DNA of 64,000 nucleotides from assembly GCA_049642465.1 (NCBI GenBank), contig JBAROV010000167.1:3036-67035 (forward strand), given 5' to 3'. Position numbers and translations under genes: made by a program. The notes under the pieces are model-generated. The model ran no database searches. It saw only the letters and a program-made list of their open reading frames with translations, and was not told the origin of the DNA. Positions 42,630 to 49,271 of this stretch are shown in pieces. How positions within the stretch are numbered: position 1 is the stretch's first letter; each line of letters starts with the position of its first letter. This DNA comes from CAWDPQ01 sp049642465. GTDB taxonomy: Bacteria; Acidobacteriota; Vicinamibacteria; Vicinamibacterales; 2-12-FULL-66-21.

Positions 42630-44636
42630 TCAGCGGAAGATTCCTCGGATCTTTTTCCCGAGACCCGAAAAGACTCCTTCGATCGCGCGGCGGACGCGTT
42701 GCTTGACCGTGCCTTCGTGAATCGGGCACAACCGGCCCGGGATGATGTCCCCTTCTTTAAAGTACTCGGTGTAAATCGGACAACCTTCGACAGGCCGCAA
42801 GTACGACACGCGGCAGAGCACCTCGTCGTGCAGGCCTGACGGGGCTTCGAACGCCTCGGGACGCCGCAGTCGCGCGGCCTGACGCATGAAGTCGCTCCAG
42901 ATCGGAAGCGCGTAACGCGAGCCATACGCTTCGCGCGCAATGGTTGCCGGTTGATCGAAGCCGACCCAGACGCCAGCCACCAGCGACGACGAGAAGCCGA
43001 CGAACCACGCGTCTCTGAAATCGTCCGTGGTCCCGGTCTTCCCGCCGACGGCGAAGCGGACGCCGAGCGAGCGTGCGCTCGCGCCGGTGCCACGATCCAT
43101 CACGTCTTCGAGCATGGAAACCATCTGGAACGCGGTCGCCGGCGAAATCACGCGCGCCATCTGGATGGAATTGTCGTCCGCCACCCCACCGTCGGCGTCG
43201 ATGACGCGCACGATTCCGCGCGGCCGGACCGCGACCCCGCCGTTCGGAAACGCGGCAAATGCCGCCGTCAGTTCGAGCGGCGTCACCAATCCTGTCCCCA
43301 GCGACAGCGACGGGACGTCCGGCAGATCGTGCAGGCCGACGGCCGACGCAAGCCGCAGGACGGGGCGCGATCCGATGCGCTGCTGGAGAGCGGTGGCGGC
43401 GCGGTTGTTGGACTCGAGCAGCGCAGCACGGAGCGTCAGGCGGTCGGGCGTCTCGCCACTCGCATTCCTGGGCGACCATTCTTCCGGACCCTGCGGCGCA
43501 ATGCTCGCGAGCCCTTCGAGGATGGTGACAGGCGAATAACCATGTTCGAGAGCGGCCGCATACAAGAGCGGCTTGAACGCGGAGCCTGGCTGACGCCGAC
43601 TGCGAACCGCGCGATTGAACTGCGATTGGCGAAAATCGCGCCCGCCAACCAGCGCGAGGATATCTCCCGTTCGAGGATCGATGGCGACGAGCGCCGCCTG
43701 CAGCTGTGGCTGGCCAAATCGTCGCAGGCCGTCGGCCACGGCTCGCTCCGCCATGCCCTGCAGTTCGGGAACGAACGTCGTTCGCACTTCCCAGTCCGGC
43801 GGGTGATCCCCGCCAAACCGATCCCGAAACTGCTGACGCAGATATTCCTTCGCGTATCCGCCACGCGGATCCACGGCGCCGGGATAGGGACGAATGCGCA
43901 GCCGCGCGGCTTTTGCCGCCGCTTCCTGTTGCGCGCTGATGAATCCCTCCTCCCGCATTCGCATGAGAACGACGTGGCTGCGCTCGACTGCCCCGTCAAG
44001 GTTCGACCACGGCGACAGCGCCGAGGGCGCCCGCGCCAGCCCCGCGATCAGCGCACTTTCCGCGAGCGACAATTGCCGCGCCGGTTTGCCGAACAAATGC
44101 CGCGACATCGTCTCGACACCGTAGACGCCCGCGCTGAGATAGATTCGATTGAGGTAGAGTTCGAGTACTTCCTGCTTCGACAGTTGCGAGTCGATCATCA
44201 GTGCGAGGACCGCCTCGCGAACCTTGCGGCCGTAGGTTTTCTTGTTGGACAGAAACAGCGTCCGGGCAAGCTGCTGCGTGAGCGTACTGCCGCCTTCGAC
44301 GGTTCCGGGCTCCCGTATGTTGCGAACCACAGCTCGCATGAGGGCAATCACATCGACGCCCGGATGCCGGAAGAAGCGATGGTCCTCGACGGCAACGAAC
44401 GCATGCTGCAAGTCGGCCGGGATTTGGGACAGCGGCACATCCTGGCGGTGTTCGTCCATTCGGAACCAGCGCGAGCCGTTCGCTGCCAGGAACCATGTAT
44501 CCCCGACTCCGCGTTTCAATCGTGAGACGGCATACGCCTGCCGCAGCGTCCACACGACGGTGATCGCGCTCAGGACGACCAGCGCCGCGAACACCACCGC
44601 GGCCATGCGATCGCGGATCTGTCGCCAGGACGCCAT
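42630..44636 (-). CDS. Class A penicillin-binding protein (bifunctional)
   Basis: A 668-residue peptidoglycan synthase with an N-terminal membrane helix (VVFAALVVLSAITVVWTL). The GT51 glycosyltransferase domain has VEDHRFFRHPGVD with catalytic Glu84, GGSTLTQQLARTLFL and ELYLNRIYL. The transpeptidase domain has the SxxK motif in GSAFKPLLYA, SNN in LLESNNRAA and KTGTTDDFRDAW. The C-terminal 90 residues carry three cysteines (LCRVSYLRPVEGCPIY, GRLCPIHEG), possibly a periplasmic disulfide. It starts at ATG 44636 directly after the stop of the phosphatidylcholine-synthase-like gene, forming an envelope operon. A homologue lies at 60011-62257. Confidence 0.92.
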   Translation of the reverse strand: MASWRQIRDRMAAVVFAALVVLSAITVVWTLRQAYAVSRLKRGVGDTWFLAANGSRWFRMDEHRQDVPLSQIPADLQHAFVAVEDHRFFRHPGVDVIALMRAVVRNIREPGTVEGGSTLTQQLARTLFLSNKKTYGRKVREAVLALMIDSQLSKQEVLELYLNRIYLSAGVYGVETMSRHLFGKPARQLSLAESALIAGLARAPSALSPWSNLDGAVERSHVVLMRMREEGFISAQQEAAAKAARLRIRPYPGAVDPRGGYAKEYLRQQFRDRFGGDHPPDWEVRTTFVPELQGMAERAVADGLRRFGQPQLQAALVAIDPRTGDILALVGGRDFRQSQFNRAVRSRRQPGSAFKPLLYAAALEHGYSPVTILEGLASIAPQGPEEWSPRNASGETPDRLTLRAALLESNNRAATALQQRIGSRPVLRLASAVGLHDLPDVPSLSLGTGLVTPLELTAAFAAFPNGGVAVRPRGIVRVIDADGGVADDNSIQMARVISPATAFQMVSMLEDVMDRGTGASARSLGVRFAVGGKTGTTDDFRDAWFVGFSSSLVAGVWVGFDQPATIAREAYGSRYALPIWSDFMRQAARLRRPEAFEAPSGLHDEVLCRVSYLRPVEGCPIYTEYFKEGDIIPGRLCPIHEGTVKQRVRRAIEGVFSGLGKKIRGIFR

Positions 44637-45368
44637 TCAGGCCTTTCGCCGCCTCGGCTGCAGGGCCAGAGACAACATGAAGTAATAGACGGGAAAAAAC
44701 AGCGAACCGATCCAGAGCCACCGCGGCACGTCGGGCAGGGCAATCACGATGCTGACGACCGCCACGCCCCAAAGACACCCCAGCGCCACCGTCAAGCCGC
44801 GAAGCACAGGCGTGCGCGACGGATACACATATCCGATGCGGATGAAGACGAGCACCACGAACACGAGCAGCACGAAGGCGTTGAGAAACGGCGGGAACCC
44901 GGCGACATGGAGGTACAGCGCAACGATGTTCCAGTAAGACGGAAAGCCGGTGAAGAAGTAGTCGTCTGTCTTTGCGTCGAGCGAGGCAAAACCGTATGCG
45001 CTGCTGAGCAACACGGCCGATGCCACTCCGACACCGACGGCACCGCCAGGGATATCCCCGGCGTGATACAGGAGCAGCACGGGTAGAAAGACATAGGTGA
45101 GGTAGTCGACGATGTCGTCGAGCCGTGCCCCATCAAAATGTGGAAGCACTTCTTTCACGCGCGCCAGCCGCGCGAGCATCCCGTCGGTCGCGTCCACCAG
45201 GGTCGCCGCAATCATCCAGAGGAATGCGCCGCGATAGTCCGCCGAGATCACCGCCAGGACGCCTGCCAGTGCAGCGACGGAACTGAACGCCGTGTAGGCG
45301 TGCACGCTCCACGCGAACAGCATTCGCGCGCGGGTCGCGCGTTCCGAGTACGGCTGAGCTGTAGGCAT
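44637..45368 (-). CDS. Phosphatidylcholine synthase-like CDP-alcohol phosphatidyltransferase
   Basis: A 243-residue membrane enzyme with about eight hydrophobic segments. The CDP-alcohol phosphotransferase motif runs from Asp59: DATDGMLAR, a spacer of 12 residues, then GARLDDIVD (Gly80, Asp84, Asp88). The longer spacer, the phrase LPHFDGARLDDIVDYLTYVF and the late YPSRTPVLRG match phosphatidylcholine synthase (Pcs), which joins choline to CDP-diacylglycerol, better than PgsA or PssA. The start is ATG 45368; longer frames continue upstream without support. The stop touches the start of the PBP gene (TGAATG). Another polar head group cannot be excluded. Confidence 0.78.
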   Translation of the reverse strand: MPTAQPYSERATRARMLFAWSVHAYTAFSSVAALAGVLAVISADYRGAFLWMIAATLVDATDGMLARLARVKEVLPHFDGARLDDIVDYLTYVFLPVLLLYHAGDIPGGAVGVGVASAVLLSSAYGFASLDAKTDDYFFTGFPSYWNIVALYLHVAGFPPFLNAFVLLVFVVLVFIRIGYVYPSRTPVLRGLTVALGCLWGVAVVSIVIALPDVPRWLWIGSLFFPVYYFMLSLALQPRRRKA

Positions 45369-45551
45369 GAGCTTTTCTGCTTTGAGGATACGGGCACGTC
45401 GTTGTAAAATCTGAGCACATTCCAATCCCCAGCGGAGTGTCTTCTTCAACTTAAAGTTGGCCGTCTGAGGCGCTGAGGTGGGCAGATCTGTGCAGTTGCG
45501 GATCCGCTCCCGTTCACGGCCAGCGGTTCGGCACTTCGCGAAAGCGGATCA

Positions 45552-47363
45552 ATGGATTCATCACGCTTCTATCGCTACCGATTCTGGATCCTTGCGGCAT
45601 TCATCCTCCTGCTGACCGCTGCACCAGCAACAATCATGATTGCGCGGCGGCCCGCGGCGACGCCGCCGATTCCGTTCTCGCAGTTCCTCCAGCAGGTCGA
45701 GGCCAACGCCATCGCGCGCGTCACGTTCAGCGAACGCGCCGTGGCCGTCGTCCTCAAGGACGGCAGTCAGCTGCAGACGGTCGCACCAGCCGATTTCCTC
45801 GCCGCCAACCCGACCTTCCTGAACGATCTCATTCGCCGGAACGTGCAGTTCGAAGCTGCGCCAACTCCAGACCCCGGCAGTTTGAGCTGGAGCGCGATGG
45901 CCACCGCCGCGGCGTTCTTCGCACTGCTCGCCTTCACGGTCTACCGTACCACTGCCGGCCGTATTCCTTCGATGTCGGGCCGCGCCCGCGTCGCTGAACG
46001 CGGCGAACACATCGTGACCTTCCAGGATGTCGCCGGGGTTGACGAGGCGAAGGACGAGGTCAAGGAAATCGTCGATTTCCTCCGCGAACCCGGCCGCTTT
46101 TCCGCGATCGGCGGTCGCATCCCCAAAGGTGTGCTGCTTGTCGGCCCTCCGGGAACGGGCAAAACGCTCCTGGCGCGCTCGATTGCAGGAGAAGCCGGCG
46201 TGCCGTTCCTGTTTGCCAGCGGCTCGGATTTCGTAGAAATGTATGCGGGTGTGGGTGCGGCTCGGGTGCGTCGGCTCTTCCGCGACGCGCGACGCCACAA
46301 GTCCTGCATCGTGTTCATCGACGAGCTCGACGCCGTCGGACGCAGCCGTGGAGGCAACTCGCTCTCCCACGAAGAGCGTGAACAAACGCTCAATCAGTTG
46401 CTCGTCGAGATGGACGGGTTCGAGAACCATCAGGGAACCGTCGTCATTGCGGCGACGAACCGTCAGGACATCCTTGACCCGGCGCTGCTCCGCCCTGGCC
46501 GATTCGATCGGCAGGTCACCGTCGGCAATCCGGATCTGAAGGGCCGCGAGGCCATCCTGCGGGTCCACGCTCGAAAGGTGCAGATCGAACCGGGTGTGGA
46601 TCTGCGATCCATCGCACGAGGAACGCCGGGGTTCTCGGGCGCGGATCTCGCCAACCTCGTCAACGAAGCAGCCTTGCTCGCGGGCCGGGCCAGCCGACGC
46701 ATCGTCACCAACGAGGACATGCACGAAGCCCGCGATAAAGTGCTCATGGGGGTCGAGCGCCGGTCCGTGGTACTGAGCGATCTCGACCGCGTGAACTGCG
46801 CGTATCACGAAGCCGGACACGCAGTAGTAGCGGCGCTCCTGCCGAAGGCGGATCCGTTGCACAAGGTCACCATCATCCCCCGCGGCCGCGCCATGGGCGT
46901 GACGATGCAGCTGCCCGAAGCCGATCGTCACACCTACACGAAAGACTATCTGGAGACGCAGGTCGCCGTGCTCATGGGCGGTCGTGTCGCCGAAGAGTTG
47001 TTCATGAATCACATGACGAGCGGCGCCTCGAACGACATCGAGCGCGCCACTGACATCGCCCAGCACATGGTCTGCGAATGGGGCATGTCTGAGCTCGGAC
47101 CGCTCGCCTATCGCAAGCCGGGTAACAGCTTTGAAAATGACCGCGCGCACGTCGTCAGCGAAGCCACGGCGCAGCGCGTGGACGAAGAGATCCGCAAAGT
47201 GGTCATGGACGCCTACAATCGCGCCAGGTCAATCGTCGAGCGCAACCGGCGCGCGGTGGACATGATGGCCAAGGCGCTGCTCGAAGACGAGTCGCTCGAG
47301 GCCGATGAAATCAAGGACTTGATGGAGCGGGCGGGCGCCTCCGTGGAGGTCTCTGGTCTTTAA
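45552..47363 (+). CDS. ftsH: ATP-dependent zinc metalloprotease FtsH
   Basis: A 603-residue membrane-anchored AAA+ protease that degrades misfolded membrane and regulatory proteins. Two N-terminal helices (WILAAFILLLTAAPATIMI and WSAMATAAAFFALLAFTVY) flank a periplasmic domain. The AAA module has Walker A GPPGTGKT at 198-205, Walker B IVFIDELDAVG, the pore residues FVEMYAGVGAARVR and the SRH DPALLRPGRFDRQV. The zinc site is HEAGH at 419-423. The pore loop reads YAG where FVG is usual, and GVTMQLP replaces GVTQFLP; otherwise it is a normal FtsH. The 183 bp before it hold no gene, only the small inverted repeat CAACTT-A-AAGTTG at 45447-45459. The stop lies inside a palindrome. Confidence 0.95.
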   Translation: MDSSRFYRYRFWILAAFILLLTAAPATIMIARRPAATPPIPFSQFLQQVEANAIARVTFSERAVAVVLKDGSQLQTVAPADFLAANPTFLNDLIRRNVQFEAAPTPDPGSLSWSAMATAAAFFALLAFTVYRTTAGRIPSMSGRARVAERGEHIVTFQDVAGVDEAKDEVKEIVDFLREPGRFSAIGGRIPKGVLLVGPPGTGKTLLARSIAGEAGVPFLFASGSDFVEMYAGVGAARVRRLFRDARRHKSCIVFIDELDAVGRSRGGNSLSHEEREQTLNQLLVEMDGFENHQGTVVIAATNRQDILDPALLRPGRFDRQVTVGNPDLKGREAILRVHARKVQIEPGVDLRSIARGTPGFSGADLANLVNEAALLAGRASRRIVTNEDMHEARDKVLMGVERRSVVLSDLDRVNCAYHEAGHAVVAALLPKADPLHKVTIIPRGRAMGVTMQLPEADRHTYTKDYLETQVAVLMGGRVAEELFMNHMTSGASNDIERATDIAQHMVCEWGMSELGPLAYRKPGNSFENDRAHVVSEATAQRVDEEIRKVVMDAYNRARSIVERNRRAVDMMAKALLEDESLEADEIKDLMERAGASVEVSGL

Positions 47364-47383
47364 AGACCGAAGACTCCAGACCT
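47347..47383. repeat. GGTCT-word palindrome over the ftsH and methyltransferase stops
   Basis: AGGTCT (47347-47352) pairs with AGACCT (47378-47383), enclosing the perfect palindrome GGTCTTTAAAGACC (47355-47368). The ftsH stop TAA lies in the palindrome centre and the convergent stop CTA overlaps the right arm. GGTCTCTGGTCT at 47348-47359 repeats the element after the PlsB-like gene (19057-19068). Probably a bidirectional terminator. Confidence 0.6.
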
Positions 47384-47966
47384 ACACTTCGCGCCGAACC
47401 GCTATCATCAATCCCGACGCCCACGCGAGCTTCACCGTCAGGAACTCGGGGCGGCTCTCGAGATCGGCAATTAGCGCTGTCACCCTTTCGGCGTGTCCTT
47501 CGGGCCAGTTCGGCTGCGGCAGCAGATCATCGATGACATAGATGCCTCCGATGCGGAGGTGCGAGAGGGCGAGATCTCGCTGCGGAAATTTTCCCGGCCA
47601 CGCGTCAGCAAAGATCAGATCGAACCCGTGCGGATGCGGTTGCTCGAGAAAGGTGGCCGCGTCCTTCAAGTGAAACGTGATGCGGCGGTCGTCGCCCAGG
47701 TGACGCCGGGCAACCTCCTGGGCGTCCGGATCGCTGTCCACCGACTCGAGCCGCGATGATTCGTCCATTCCTGCCAGCAACCAGGCCGTGCCGATTCCGG
47801 TCCCGGTGCCCAGTTCGAGTAAACGTCCTCCAGGTTTCGCGGCGGCAAGCGCCCGCAGCACCGTGCCAGTCGGAGGTTCCGATCCCATCGTGAAACCAAT
47901 GCGCTCGGTATCGCGCATGATGGCCTCCAGTGTCTGCGGAAACGAGATGATTTGAAAGTCGTGCAT
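47382..47966 (-). CDS. O-methyltransferase-like SAM-dependent enzyme
   Basis: A 194-residue class I methyltransferase of the small O-methyltransferase (COMT-like, PF01596/MTF24) kind. Motif I is RLLELGTGTGIGTAWLL near residue 48, followed by SVDSDPDAQEVARRHL (acidic beta-2 tip), FHLKDAATFLEQ and FDLIFADAWPGKF (motif IV). IGGIYVIDDLLPQPNW carries the family's DD metal-like pair. Acceptor is unknown. ATG 47966 is the preferred start; upstream codons in frame have no support. It is divergent from the esterase gene with 73 bp between starts and ends in the repeat shared with ftsH. Confidence 0.8.
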   Translation of the reverse strand: MHDFQIISFPQTLEAIMRDTERIGFTMGSEPPTGTVLRALAAAKPGGRLLELGTGTGIGTAWLLAGMDESSRLESVDSDPDAQEVARRHLGDDRRITFHLKDAATFLEQPHPHGFDLIFADAWPGKFPQRDLALSHLRIGGIYVIDDLLPQPNWPEGHAERVTALIADLESRPEFLTVKLAWASGLMIAVRREV

Positions 47967-48039
47967 TGGCAATCCGTTCGGTGTGTTGAATGTGCCCGAT
48001 CCAAATAGTAAAGTGCGCGGCAACTCAGGAGTTCATTCA

Positions 48040-49254
48040 ATGCCATTCTGGATCGCCATGCTGTCCTCCCTGCTGTTGCAGGCCGCGACCGCAGCCCCGC
48101 CGCAACCGGAGCTGACGCCCTCCACACTTTCAACAGCCCTGGCGGCGAAGCCGGAGGGCGCCGACGCCGATCGACTGGCCGAGCAGATACGCACGTATTT
48201 CGGAGGAAGCGACACGCTGCTGAAAGGGGCTCCGCCAAAGATCACCGAACTTCAGGTGGCCTGGGCCCTCGACGTTCCCCAGCCTCCGGCAACCGGACCT
48301 GGTCCGCGCGTCGTGGCTGACGTCGGTTTCTTCAACTTCCCGCTGACGAGGGTGGGCACCACGACTATCTATGCCGGAGTCGCCACGCTTTCTCACGGCA
48401 CGGCGTTTTCGTGGCATTACGAGATCGGCAACACGCGGCTTGGAGGCGGACAACTCGAGGCGTACGAAACGCATCCCGACAGCCGCGAACAGCAGGGCGT
48501 TCCAACGGGCACGTTAAAGCAAATGGCGGCCTGGTCAAGTCAGGTCTTCGCGGGGACGATGCGTGACTGGTGGGTATACGTTCCGGCGCAGTACACAACG
48601 GACAAACCGGCCGCCGTCATGGTGTTTCAGGACGGTGCGAGCGCAAAGGATTTCGTGCCCGTCGTGTTCGACAATCTGATCGCCAAACGAGATATGCCGG
48701 TCACCGTCGGCGTCTTCATTCAACCGGGTGCCCTTGCCGGCGGGCGGTCGAATCGAAGTTTCGAATACGACACGTTGTCAGATCAGTACGCGAGGTTTTT
48801 GCTCGAGGAGATCCTCCCGGAAGTCGAGAAAACCGTGAAGCTTCGTCACGATCCGGCCAGCCGGGCGATTGCGGGGGCGAGCAGCGGCGGGATCTGCGCG
48901 TTTACGGTCGCGTGGGAACGGCCCAACGAGTTCAGCAAAGTCCTGTCATGGATTGGGAGCTTCACTAATCTCGCCAGCGGCAAGACCCTGCGCGAAGGCG
49001 GGCACAACTATCCGGCGTTGATCCGCCGAACGCCGAAAAAACCCATCCGCGTGTTCCTGCAGGATGGCGCCAACGACCTCGATAACATCGCCGGCAGCTG
49101 GCCACTTGCCAATCAATCGATGGCCAAAGCGCTGGCCTTCGCGCGGTACGACTATCGCTTCGAATTCGGGCAGGGATTCCACAATAACAGGCACGGTCGC
49201 GCCCTTCTGCCCGATTCGCTCCGCTGGCTGTGGCGAGACTATGAGGGACGATAA
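48040..49254 (+). CDS. Exported esterase (enterochelin esterase-like, PF00756)
   Basis: A 404-residue alpha/beta hydrolase with a signal peptide (FWIAMLSSLLLQAATAAPP). The N-terminal 150 residues resemble the beta-sandwich that precedes Fes-type esterases; then comes WVYVPAQYTTDKPAAVMVFQDGAS. The nucleophile elbow is AGASSGGICAF near residue 278 (G-x-S-x-G), the acid probably in LQDGANDLDN and the His in FGQGFHNNRHG near the end. It could hydrolyse siderophore or acyl-sugar esters outside the cytoplasm; no siderophore genes are near. ATG 48040 has AGGAG 9 bases upstream. The sensor kinase gene begins 17 bp later. Confidence 0.85.
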   Translation: MPFWIAMLSSLLLQAATAAPPQPELTPSTLSTALAAKPEGADADRLAEQIRTYFGGSDTLLKGAPPKITELQVAWALDVPQPPATGPGPRVVADVGFFNFPLTRVGTTTIYAGVATLSHGTAFSWHYEIGNTRLGGGQLEAYETHPDSREQQGVPTGTLKQMAAWSSQVFAGTMRDWWVYVPAQYTTDKPAAVMVFQDGASAKDFVPVVFDNLIAKRDMPVTVGVFIQPGALAGGRSNRSFEYDTLSDQYARFLLEEILPEVEKTVKLRHDPASRAIAGASSGGICAFTVAWERPNEFSKVLSWIGSFTNLASGKTLREGGHNYPALIRRTPKKPIRVFLQDGANDLDNIAGSWPLANQSMAKALAFARYDYRFEFGQGFHNNRHGRALLPDSLRWLWRDYEGR

Positions 49255-49271
49255 CCGTCTGAGCGGTCCCA

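Noticed and set aside
42951..44525. 524-codon plus-strand open frame opposite the first PBP gene
   Set aside because: Antisense to clear GT51 and transpeptidase motifs; Arg/Gln-rich composition.
45561..47150. 529-codon minus-strand open frame opposite ftsH
   Set aside because: Antisense shadow of a highly conserved gene.
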